A stretch of DNA of 64,000 nucleotides from Stichopus chloronotus (lineage: Eukaryota > Echinodermata > Holothuroidea > Aspidochirotida > Stichopodidae). The stretch is taken from assembly GCA_021234535.1 (NCBI GenBank), contig CM037838.1, positions 27,319,969-27,383,968 of the forward strand, in the 5' to 3' direction. Every line of letters begins with the position of its first letter. Within the stretch, counting starts at the first letter, position 1. Under the pieces are notes generated by a model, which saw only the letters and a program-made list of their open reading frames with translations, searched no databases and was not told where the DNA came from. The position numbers were made by a program, and so were the translations under genes. Of the stretch, positions 50,290 to 62,200 are shown in pieces.

Positions 50290-51341
50290 TAGTTTAGTTT
50301 AGTATAAAAAAGGATCAGGAGGGACAATTAAGTCCCCATCAAGGACCCTGAAAAAAAGATACATAAATCAAACCCGGTCACAAAGCCTAAAGTACTTGTC
50401 CAGTGCATCCTTAAACCCATTTACACTTCTTGCCATCACTACATCCTCAGGCAACCCATTCCACTCATTCACTACCCTCTGAGAAAAGAAGTAACGACGA
50501 CTATTGATCCTACTTTGAACCTTCTGGAATTTAAGACAATGACCTCTAGTACTTTTACTACTAGCAAACTTGAAAAAATCAGAAAATGATAAATTATCAA
50601 ATCCATGAACAATCTTATAGACTTGTATCAAATCCCCACGTAATCTTCTCAGCTCAAGTGAAGTGAGATTTAAGAGATGTAACCTGCTGTTATAGGGTAC
50701 ACCCTTGAAAGCTCTAACCAATCTAGTAGCCCTGTGCTGGACTTTCTCAAGTAACTTCTTATCTTTAGAAAAATATGGGTTCCAAGCTTGAACAGCATAC
50801 TCTAAATGAGGTCTTACCAACTGCTTATAGAGTCTAACAACAATGTCTTGCTTAAGGAAACTAAAATTTCTCTTAGTCATACCTAAAATCCTATTTGCTT
50901 TTTTAGCTGCTTCAAAACACTGCTTAGCTGGCTGTAAAGAAGAGTCTACGTGAACACTCAAGTCCCTTTCCACAGAAACCTCTTGCAGCGACTGTCCATT
51001 TAAAGTGTACGAATACCTAGGATTATTATTGCCAATATGCATTACCTTACATTTATCAATATTGAACAGCATTTGCCACTCCTGAGACCAAGAGAAAACC
51101 CTGCCTAAATCCTTCTGAAAACTTTTTGAATCACCTTCAGAGGAGACCTCAGAATACAATTTGGTGTCGTCAGCAAACTTCTTGGCTCTACACACAATAT
51201 CAGCATCAATGTCATTAATGAAAGCAATAAACAGGAGAGGACCCAACACAGACCCCTGGGGGACCCCACTAGTAACCTCCTGCCAAGAAGAAGCACAACC
51301 ATTTAAAACCACCCTCATTTTGTCAACATAAATGTCCCCTG
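50290..51341 (-). mobile_element. 5'-truncated non-LTR retrotransposon (CR1/L2-like)
   Basis: Only the 3' third of a LINE remains: the C-terminal reverse transcriptase region plus a short 3' UTR that ends in a TAAAC-type tail (ACTAAACTAAACTA on the minus strand) rather than poly(A). This is typical of CR1/L2-group elements. The 5' break lies at about 51341. A 10-bp sequence, GTTAGGCCTA, occurs at 50266-50275 and 51342-51351 and may be the target duplication, although TAGGCCTA-like words are common nearby. Confidence 0.8.
50368..51318 (-). pseudogene. Reverse transcriptase C-terminal fragment
   Basis: A 316-codon open frame with the RT palm motif SGVPQGSVLGPLLF near residue 17, then the FADDTKLY catalytic box (a YADD variant) near residue 49, and a thumb region ending near FRLCDRV. 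The GVPQGSVLGP and FADD motifs are diagnostic of LINE reverse transcriptases. The N-terminal half of the RT and any endonuclease are missing because of 5' truncation, and an in-frame stop lies just upstream. The fragment is therefore dead, but the reading frame is intact, which suggests fairly recent insertion. Confidence 0.9.
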
Positions 51342-51924
51342 GTTAGGCCTAGGCCTATGTTACACCAAAATCAAGTGAACCAGTAACTTATGTACCCAGT
51401 CTTTACTTAGGCTAGACACTTTATGACAGAAATTGGTCCCTGCAGTTGAAGCAATGTGAACATTTTGAATAGTAAGTTACTGTCGTTCATTTTACAACTC
51501 CTACGTAGATTTAGAAGGCTAGGTTGAAATGGCACAGCCTACATCATGCAAGTGCCATTATTCCTAGACTCAATTTGTCAATATAGTACATGCATGCTGT
51601 ACGTGAACTTTCGTAGAACAGGTACATGCATAAAGATGATAACGAAAAATGGAAATGATTTAATATTTGCGCAAGACATTGCATAATCGGATTCTAAGAA
51701 AATAATCTTAAGTTAATGCTCTAAAACATTATATTATTTAATACTGAAAACACCATCAACTTGTAAAACCTTACCTTCAAAGTTTATGCAACCAGGAAAT
51801 TTGAAATAGAATGATTCACCATAAACTCCATGCACAGCCTAGTCACAGTTCACCCAGTCGAGTCACACTGTCACTGACTACTACAGTGTTGACCATACCT
51901 TTGGTATGATCTGGTACCGATGGC

Positions 51925-52370
51925 CCCCAAACTACACAGTTGTAAAGGGAAAATAAAATTTAAAATCCTCAAAGATTTACAGAGCTATCCATCTTATTCT
52001 AGAAACTGGGGGCTCAAAATGGGGGTCAATTTTGGCAATTTCATCCCCAATGACTTTGTTCGTAAACCCAATTACAAAAAATAAATTAAGTGCGTGATGC
52101 AATGGGAGGGTCTCACATTTCCCCCTCCCACGGTCAAACTAGATTACACAGATGTAAAGGGAAAATATAATTTAAAATCCTTAGCTTTCTTAAGGGCCAA
52201 GTGATGTACTCATACAACAGTTAATATGATAGCCAATTATAGCCTATGAACTACATAAATTCCTCCATCTGCACCATCTCTCTATTGTACAATAAGACTT
52301 TTTCCTACCACAAAGTCTTTGCCATCGGCACCGTAGTTTGGCCGTGGGAGGAGTGTCGGAGCACCCATTA
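51925..52370. repeat. Short direct and inverted repeats, possible decayed element
   Basis: GTAAAGGGAAAATAAAATTT near 51944 recurs as GTAAAGGGAAAATATAATTT near 52155. CCTCCCACGGTCAAACTA near 52126 is inverted near 52330-52350. This suggests an old MITE, but no clean ends were seen. Confidence 0.35.
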
Positions 52371-54984
52371 GCCTAGAGATAGAAAACAAGCTGAGTAAGG
52401 AATCAAATTGATCAGAAAAACACCAGCTCCATCCCAGACTGTCCAATATGATCAGAATCAATGCCACCAGAAACCCATTAATAAGCACATCTCATAAGAA
52501 CGGTTTGAGGAATTTCTCATATCCCCAGTCTTACGATCACGTAAAACGGTGTCCCATAAACTTCCAGTCCCAGGTGATATTACGTAAGATCATGGAGTCT
52601 CTTTAAATTAAGGACTTACAACCTACCGTGAACAGAAATGTCCAGAGCTTTAATCTTCAGCTATTATGAACTGGTTTTACTCACTAACTTTTGTAACAGC
52701 GGTTATTGCAATGTATTGACTTGTATTATTAGTTTGCTATTTCGCCTTGACTCCATATAGGGAGTATATTGTGAGATATGAAAAATACATTTTACCATGT
52801 ATTGTCTGTGTAAGTCATTAAGAACCTTGAAAATATCATTAAATCTTATAGAATATTGGACGAGTTTATAAACATAGAATTTTTGTCCTGTAACTGCATG
52901 AACATTGGCTTAGTATGCAAATAAATGACGTCAGGAGAAGGACTCGCGTCATATGTCTGATGTTATCCCTTATCAAGGATTTTCTTTATGTATGTTTTGT
53001 TTTGGTAGCATGTGTTTCCGTCTTAACATAATATTGATATCACTTGCAAAATATGAAAATGTTCACTAAAAATACACTGCGCACTACCTCACGTTATCAT
53101 CATATATTTTCATCAAACTTTGAAAAAGGCGGGTATGTCAAAAACGATAACAGATGTCAGCAAAATTCTAACTAATTCTTGTTCTGAGTTTCACCCTGCA
53201 AATTTTGAATAAAGCCAGCTTTTTTCTAGATGCATATCAGATGGACTTATATAGAACAGAGGATATAAAGCTAGACACATATGTGTAGTGATAGAGATTC
53301 ACCCCTGATCAACCTCATGAAAGGTCCCTTGCAAGGGGGTGTGGATGAGCTACATGTGACCGTCTTTTGCTTCTTTTCTTTTTGAAGCAAACTATCCCTT
53401 GGATTATCCCTTCAAACGAGGAATTGTCTACAATTAGAAGCATTCTCAAAGAAAAAACTGAAACAATTCACCTGTAGGATAATGGAAATGAGACTAGAAA
53501 GGAATGCAGATTAATTAGGAGGAGAACAGTTTCTTCATAATTACGACGTTTTGGAAAATGCGTTGTGGCGGTTTGGCATATTTTACCAGCTGACGTTCAG
53601 ATCTACAGCACTACCTACAACCGAGTTGTTGTTATCCTTGTAAAGTTTAATGTTAAAGTCCCTTAGAAAATGTAAAAATCGTCACATTGCCTTGTCAGAA
53701 TTGAGGGTATGAGAGCCACCGATGTAACTAGGGATTTTTAGAGCAAGTCGATATGGGTTACAACTAGTACGAATGCCAATTCAGAATCTGCCCTAATTAG
53801 CGTCAGCTATAGTGTGGTAAGAGAAATTCTCCCATAGTGAAGGACGGGAAGGATTTTTTTAATTTTTGTGTTGTCAATCTTGACGAGAATATCGGACGGA
53901 ACATAACGGAGTTGTAAGAGAGGCGATGTAGATATTGCAATTGTGCACATCGAGCAACGGAATCGTAGTTTTTGTGCACTGACGTTTAAAGTAAAAGTTT
54001 GTTTTCGGAAGTGACACCAAGGAACCTGTGAAGCTGCACTGAGGGAGGCTCTACTAATTACCATTACAAAGATTTTGGAGGCAAATGCACGGTGTTTGCC
54101 TTTAGAAAAGAAAGAGTATATAAAGAAAGAGTATAAGAAAGACTATATCAAGAAATATCAATATATCAATTTCGAGACATCAGTTTCATGAAGCACCAGT
54201 TTTCAAGGTAAGAAATGGTTTTTTTTTTTGAGTTATGTTCATTTCGGTGTAGTTTTTTTCTTTTATTAATGCGTCATATATTATTATTTTCCTTATACTG
54301 ACTGAATTTGCATTTTGTAGCCTGGAGAATATTCAGCTTTCGTAAAGGGAAGCCTGCGTTAAGTATAATAAAGTTAATAGAGATATATCAATGAAAACGT
54401 AACTTAATAAACTACTCAGCCGTATATTATACACCCAGTATGGGCCTTTGTCCCAACTAAGGAAATACACCCATGCCACACTGCTGCTGCATGACGTGTT
54501 GATAGCATGGTTGACTTTTAGTCCTGGTCCATCTAAATATACCAATATGAAAATGATGAGACACAAATTTGTTTTGTAATTTACAAAAAGCATTTGTTAT
54601 GGGAACAATAGTGAGCCTGTGAATGATAATTTTGTCAACTGAAAGACGAAACGAAAATTCAAATCAATATGGAAAGGTAAGTTGCATACAACATTAATCT
54701 CTCTTGAAATTATAGTGTACCACTACATGAATAAACAGCAGTATCCCCTGATAAATTTTGATAATTCGCTCCAAAATCAATTAAATGCAACACCTACCAT
54801 ACACCATATGCGTACTGTCCAACTCAAAAGTCAACACACATATTCCCACCGGGATTACAGTGCAGTTGACTGGCACACACACACTACTTAGTCCGAAGTT
54901 TGCACATTGTGTCATCATGATATGAATATTTAAAGTAACGTAAGATGTCATTAATATACATGAAGCATTGAGAGAGGGTTCTAG
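52370..54984. other. No gene recognised
   Basis: AT-rich intergenic sequence between the divergently transcribed USP-like gene and the coiled-coil gene. Good splice-donor-like words (AAGGTAAG) occur at 54208 and 54676 on the plus strand. They could belong to non-coding 5' exons, but nothing else supports that. Confidence 0.35.
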
Positions 54985-56182
54985 CATGGTTGTCAGTTTG
55001 GGATATTACCGGCCAAATTGAAATTTTTTTGCATATTTTGACTCTCCTTGGCCGGCTGTGTTTTAAACGTACCGGTCAAATCGTTTCTGGCCGATTCCGG
55101 AGTGCTTCAGTTTTGGCCGATTTGGGCCTTTCAAAGTTTCAAGTAATTTTTTTTTTTTTTTTTGAGGAATGTCGGAGTTTGTTTACCCATGTATCAAAGG
55201 AAAACATTGTGAATGTAAAGGTTCGCTGTCAGGAAATGTTAAAGGAGTGTGCTCGTCAGGTAGATGAGAGCTAGGATACCTGAACCGACAGAAGACTGTT
55301 TATATGGATTTGATCATACTCTCCCCTGAGGCTATTCTGAGTCAAATTAGCCGAGACCCCCAAAACAAGCTTCCCTTTCAGCATCTGTTGCCGTACGTCT
55401 AACTTCGTGGAAATTGAGGAACAGTATCGTCAAATGATCCATGTCGATTGGAGGGAGAAATTTCCTGGCAATTAAATTCCCGAAGATGCAGAAAAGTTTT
55501 GCACTGCAGTGGTATAATTCTCAACAAGGATGGCTTGGGAAATAACAATTTCTACGATCTAGCTTTATATGTCTAGTCATGTCTATCTCTGTAGCAATGC
55601 AAGTAGAGCGTCTATTCAGCACAGTATCGTTTGTGAAAAATGCTTTCCGCAATCGCATGACCTTGAAAACTTTGGAGGCAATAACACACATCAGGACAAC
55701 ACTGAAGTTCGAGTCAAAATGCTGCAAAGACTTTGTTGTAACTGAACGAATGAGAGAATTGTTCAATACCCCGCACAATATGTATTCAGAACCAGAGAGT
55801 AAAGAAGAGGAGAACTGGGGCGATACTCTTTAATTTGCATCACATCACAAAGAAATTTTACTAAAAAAATATAATACAGTGTTTCGCATATTTGAGAATA
55901 TGTATGTTTGGGAGGGATAGGGGGGGGGCAGCCGGGGAATGGGGTACTCCTTTATGTCTTTACTTAATAGAAGTTATTATATTGTCCAATGAAATGCTTC
56001 TAACAGAAATTACTTATATAACAAACTGATTATATCACACGGAAGGTATGTCAATTGTTAATTTTTTGTGCAGTTTTGGGTCCGAAGTGGTACTTTTCTC
56101 AGATTTGGCCGGTAAAATACTAATTTGGCCGATTTTCAACACTCATTTGGCCGATTGCTCTGTACAGAACCTGGCAACCCTG
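54985..56182 (+). mobile_element. Decayed hAT DNA transposon with both ends
   Basis: The left end CATGGTTGTCAGTTT pairs with the right end (reverse complement) CAGGGTTGCCAGGTT at 12 of 15 positions, the usual hAT CAGGGTTG-type terminus. Flanking 8-mers GGTTCTAG (54977-54984) and GGTTTTTG (56183-56190) agree at 6 of 8 positions, consistent with an eroded 8-bp duplication. A subterminal motif, TTTGGCCGATT or TTGGCCGG, occurs about five times near the left end (two inverted) and three times near the right. A remnant of transposase lies between. At ~1.2 kb it is shorter than an autonomous hAT, implying internal deletion. Confidence 0.85.
55184..55833 (+). pseudogene. hAT transposase remnant (C-terminal dimerisation domain)
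   Basis: The frame 55579-55833 encodes VERLFSTVSFVKNAFRNRMT and then LKTLEAITHIRTTLKFES. This is the conserved hAT C-terminal dimerisation region, in which ERLFS is followed by an NR(M/L) helix. Upstream fragments continue the similarity in another frame, with stops at 55272 and 55473 and a frame change before 55579. The gene is therefore broken. The N-terminal zinc finger and most of the RNase H-like core are absent. Confidence 0.8.
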
Positions 56183-56224
56183 GGTTTTTGTTTATCACTA
56201 GGATTGGGCTCTCACTGTATTAAA

Positions 56225-59200
56225 ATGGCGGCAAGTTTGAAGTCCCCTGCGGAATTCTCGAAACCAGTGAAACGTATGACACGAAAACTGTTGTCATTGG
56301 AATTTTAACCACTCAAAATTGAATGATGATTTTCTTACACAGTTCGCCATGTAGGCTGTGTCTTATTCTGTGCAAATGCTAAAGTAGGCCTTTCGCTAGC
56401 CTACAGGTCGTCCTAGCGTTAAGTATACACACCTGTCCACATATAGGCCTATGGGTACGTAATAATAGTGTATATTTAACGCTAGGACGACCTGGGCTGT
56501 AACGTACCGAGGAAGAACACAGATCGTCCTAGCGTTAAGAAGTTACGTATACACTAATTTACTCACCATACTCCATAGTAGGCAGAATACCCGCCAGAAT
56601 GAAGCTCGCCTTTTTAACGGGGCTACGCAGTCAAACACTTGCAGAATACCCCGCAAGCCTAAGTGAAGCTTTCTTTATTCCGGTGCTACATTATTACTCT
56701 ACTCACTTGTAAAGACTGTAGGCTATCATCGCAGTCATAGATAGAAATGGACAACAATGAGTTGTTCTCAAATTAAAAAAGCCTCTTAAAACTGTATCCT
56801 GAATGCGACTGCGTATCCCCGTAGCCTCTTAAAACTATATCCTGAATCAGACTGCGTATCCCCGTAGCTTTCAAAAGGACACTTAATTGCCTGTTTGGTT
56901 TCTTTTTCATTAAAGGCAACACTAAACCGAAAGCAAATTTCCATTGAATTTCCTACAGGACTTAGTATTTTTTTTCGATCAAGCCTATCCTCTCTAATAC
57001 TTAAACATATCTCCTTTTATAAAACCCAAAAATGGTTATGTGCAATGCGCATAGTGCCACTACGCAGCCTGCTGTTTTTCACGGCTTAGCTTCAATATGC
57101 AGGGTATTTTGCAATTACTCCCCATAGTATATACCCCTACATAAAGTACATGCTCCAAACTTCGCTCACTGCCAAACGTCGTGCACCTCTAATAGTAAGC
57201 CCTAAAATACAGTGACCTAGGCGTAGTAGTAGTTGAACATTTTTTTTACTTGAAAAGAATGCTGAGAAACTGTTTATTGAATTGCCCTTGCCTGGTTTGT
57301 CAATTTTACAGTACTGCATTTGCATAGGAGAGGTAGGCTAGGCCTATAGAGCATCCTATTCACAGTGTCTGCCTAATTTTATAAATTGTCAAATCATGGT
57401 TGTGACTCTTCAATGGAATTTTTCCTGACCATTTTTGTTGCTACTGCTAGCTCTTGTTCACAAGTCTTTGCTGTAGGTTTAGGCACAGGTTTTTTTTTAA
57501 ATGGACACTCTTCATGTAATGGTTGTCATGCTAACGTTAGTGAGGTGCGCGAAGTTTGGCAGATTTACATCGTATTATTAACCCAAGTAAATGTTGGTTA
57601 AATTAACAGATTTCAAGGTACAATATATAGCATATTGGATCAAATTACTTGTAAAAGTGAAATTTAAACTTGCGGAAAGAAGATAACTAGATTTGTAGGG
57701 ATTCTGAATTTCCAGTAGGCTGGAAATTCCAAGGTTTTTACGTTAGATGCGCGAAGTTTTATACATCCTTGCTATATTAGTAAGGATTCCTAATGACACA
57801 TCCACTAGAATGATGCACCCTTAGCTGTTGCTGAAACTGCATTTCTTCAGACAACCTAAAATATTTTATGGAAAGCAGAATAACATAGTTCCTCACACAT
57901 GACATAACATATGTATTTTGGAAGTCTGTTGATGAAGTCTGTCACAACATTCTGTTTCTTTGATAAGGGTGTTGTTGGCAGCCCTGGTAACATGTAATGT
58001 AGTAGCATGGTGGGCTCCAATACAGTGATGCACTTAATAGCATAGCCTCCATTGGTAGGCCTATACAAAAGTGACACACCCAAAAAGTGAGAGCGGCGTC
58101 CATTAGCTTCTAAGAGCACTTCCTTTCAAAAGCAGTATACAGTATCTCTCGCTTGAATATCTATGGTCGTCTTCAAATAAGACTTGACTTTGATTTGTCA
58201 GTTTCTGTTTTTTATTCCAATATTTCTACTTTCTCTTAAGTGGAATGGTTGATGATTTTCTCGATTGCCAGAAACATGTACATAGGCTTTCATGAGGGAC
58301 AGTTTGAATTACCATTCAGTACCGCAGCATTGCTTCATGTTAGCATTTCTTTAGTGCATTTACTACTATGTTATTTCCCCCTACATACTGTCACTCTACT
58401 GCTCAATGTGCTCCTAATGGTGTGTGTTGTCATTGTGGAATGTACGCTATGTACCACTTATTTATTGTGCTAATGTAGCAGCAAGGGGAACAGTGTTTTG
58501 GCCGAATGTTGTTAGAGGGTACACCCTATCTGGGACTGCTACATTCTTGGTTGTATGTTGCACAGAGTTTTCTCTTCCCACCATCAATATGCAAAACATT
58601 ACATTGTTCTTCTAATAAAGCTGTAAAGAATTCATTAATTTCTGATTTGTCCACAGTCAAACATTCGATGAAGGATCTTCTCACCCCAGAATCATTTCAG
58701 TTGCAGGAGACTAAATTGGCAAGAAAAGTTAAGAAAAATTCCAACCAAACTACTTTGTCAGAGGCAAATAGTCAAGGATATCAACCTGATGGTTCTTCAG
58801 ATAATTTGGAGAAAACAAGGTAAAGTCAAAGCAAAACAATGGTACAGTTTAGTCTGACTCACTGGTTGCTGTTAAAGACTCAAGGATTTACAGTAATGAT
58901 ATGGTACTGTACTTCTCATTGCCAGGTGTACCACAAACAACATCACAGGTGTTTATCAAAATTGTCATATTTCTTTATTGATTAAGATCAGCATAATTCT
59001 GTTCAGGCAGCAGGATAAATAACAGGAGATGGCTGTCCACTGTTGTCACTTGTGTAGTATTCCATTTCTTCTTAACATAGTATAAAAACACAGAAGATGT
59101 CCCTGAGACTAAACAAATAACAACAGAATACTGTTTTGTCTGGTAGGTGGCCAATGTAGAAAAGAGAAGCACACATGCTGTGCCTTGGCTGGTATGTCCC

Positions 59201-62200
59201 TTGGCTGCTTACTGTACATAGCACACAGCTGTATGACACTCAAATGAAGACCTCATTGCATGTACACTTGGGATAGTGCATTCCACAGTTTACATATTAA
59301 CAGATTACACGCGTATTAAAAGTTTTGCATCACGTAATCTTGTGACTTTAAGTAAGTATACTTAATTACTGACATTGAAACTTTTAAACCATATGATTAT
59401 GCACTATGTATGCTTCACAGGAATAGAAAAACTTTGCTTGTTGACAATTATGCTGTCAATGACAAGGTGTCACTGGATCAGTTGATTTATCTTTTTGGTT
59501 CCTTGCATCAGCAAAAGAAGCTATGCAGTCAGGTTAGCATGCGTGTGTGCATGTGTGTGTGTAGGTGTGTGTGTGGGTATGTGTGTGTGTCTGCGACACT
59601 TGCTTAGGCACGCTCTAACTCAAAAGGGGAAAGTTGGATGAAAGTCGAACTTGGTATGTAGGTTAGCCATTTTGAGAAGGTGTGCGGTATTGTTTTTGGT
59701 GGAAGTTAAAGGTTGTCTGGAAGCACTGGGGCAAAACTCTTTGTTTCTATGACACTTGTTTAGTTACGCTGTAACTCAACAGGGGAAAGAAGGATGAAAG
59801 TCAAACTTCCTGCCATATTGAGAAGGTGTGCCCTGTTGTTTTAGGCAGAGGTCTAAGGTCATCTGGGGCAATGGCGGTAAGACTCTGAAAGCCTTCTTAA
59901 TACTTAATAGAATATCTCAAGTTATGAACCTTGGACAAAGTTTACACTTGGCATATGGATGCATTATTGTGGTGGTGGCTTTGAGTTGTTTAAGGTTTTA
60001 AGGTCTAAATGGGCCATATGGACCATTTTATGAAATCATGCAAAATGCCTCTTATCCCACAGATTGTATGGTATTAAATTGAGATTGTGTCGCATTACTA
60101 CTGTAGTTGGGGTTCCTTCAGGTTGTTTACAATTATTGATCAGTTCCATTTGCGTCATTTCGTGAAATCATGCAAAATGTTTCTTTTCTGCATATTTTGC
60201 TTCAGTAGTGCCTCACAAGGTGAAAGGTTTGTCAAATTAGCCTTGGCTCATAGTGGAACCCATAGGGTTCAGGATTTTTTGGTCCATGATCCAAATGAGC
60301 CATATGGGCCCTGTTATGAAATCATGCAAAATGCTTCTTTGCCTAAAGATTGTATGATATTCAGTTGAATTTGTGTCTCATTACCACTATGGCAGTGGGT
60401 CAGTCAGGTTGTCCAGGATTAGTGGTCTTATATGGAGGTCATGGGGACCATTTTATTAAATCATACTTTTCTTTTTCATTTTATTAAATTATACAGCAAA
60501 ATATCCATATTTTGCTGTACAATGTGAAATGTTTGTCAGATTTGCATTGTGGTAGGGGAACCTGTGGTGTTCAAGATTTGGGGACCCAAGAGGGCCGTAC
60601 CAGCCATTTTATGAAAACATGCAAAATACCTCTTCTCCTACAGATTATATGGTATTAAGTTGAAATTGTGTCACATTTCTACTGTGGGGTAGTGGTTCCT
60701 TCAGGATGTTCAAGTTTATGAAATCATGCACAATGTTTCTTTTTCTGCATATTTTGCTAAATACAATGTGAAAAGTTTGTTAAATTAGCATCGTGGTAGT
60801 GGAACCCTTTGTTGTGTCCATCCTTTGTGGGTCCAAGTTCAAAGTGGGCCATATATGGACCATAAATTATTGCATTGTGCAAAACTATAGCTTTTTCTAT
60901 AAATTATGTTACAATGTTGAGGGTTTTTTCATACTATGGTTGTCAAAGTCTTTGGCTGATCAGCATTCTTGGGGACAAAGGGGCTATGCTGCCATTCATT
61001 TGTTTTCATCATTTGTAGCTGCCGCTGAATGGGTATTATTCAGTCATTACAATAGGTAATTCCTCTCACAATAGTTAGTTTGATCAGTATGCGGATGTAT
61101 TGTTTATACTTGGAAGAAGGAAGTCAATCACCATCCTCCTCTGGGGTTAGTCAAGTCAGAGAGACAGCTTGCTATTCCCTAACAGCTTGCTAACTCCCTG
61201 CTTGAAAACAGAGGTCAACAGAGGGGGATGACAGGTTCAAATTGATGTTCATTAACATTCCTCATTGGTTTTGTTGAGATTATTTCTGCAATAGCCACCA
61301 TTCCCTTTATTGGAAGTTTGATAAAGGACATTGCATGCTGCCCTCTAGCTCAGATAAGTACTATGGCAGTGGAGTACGTTTGTGATGTAATAAATTAAGG
61401 ATTTACATTAGTACTTAATTATTGATACTGAAAATCTGAAACCATATAGCTATGTGTTACAGAACGTTATTTTATAAATATGCACTATTTGCCATTCACA
61501 CCAATAGATAAACTTTGATTCAACACGATCAACCCTTCACTTACATACTGTAGCTGGATCAGTTGATTTATCTTTTATTCGCAGAGGGCAAGGGTCATCT
61601 GAGGTAAAAAACAAATCAAATTCTGAAATATTGAAATATTTTAGCTCCAAAAATTGTCCTAAGCCCTATCTTACTGTCTGAAACTCAGTCGTGTTCAGCC
61701 CTTACTGGTAGTTGGTTACATGAGGTCTACAGTGATGAAGTCTGAAACCATAGTAACGTCAGTGGGCCACATGGGTACATCCTTCCTGGTAGGGGTAAGG
61801 TTCAAGCGGTGTCCATCACTTACATGAAAGCTAAAATTGTAGAATGACGCACATCAATTCTGATAAGTTGGTCTCAGACAGGCACGAAAGATTATTCACA
61901 GTTTTTCTTATATGGCAAGGAATCACAAAGTGCTTTAACTTTTTGTTTGTATCAATTAATCATACTATGTGATTAATGTATAATAATTTAAGAAGGCATG
62001 ACCTCATTAGTATATTTATCATTTTCATTATTTGAATATCTTTTCATTTTCATCAGCAATTTAAATGCAGGGGCAACTTCACCGGAACAAGACATAGGTC
62101 AAGTTGTAAGTATTTACTGGGGAGGAATCAGTTGTGTAAAGTATTGCATAGTATATGTAACTTACTGTTGATCTGATTAGAAGTACCATAGTCATTATAC

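Noticed and set aside
54661..54680. ATGGAAAG followed by GTAAGT as a first exon of the coiled-coil gene
   Set aside because: The donor is strong, but its two-codon-plus phase and lack of any other support make it no better than chance; the 56225 start joins the next exon in phase.
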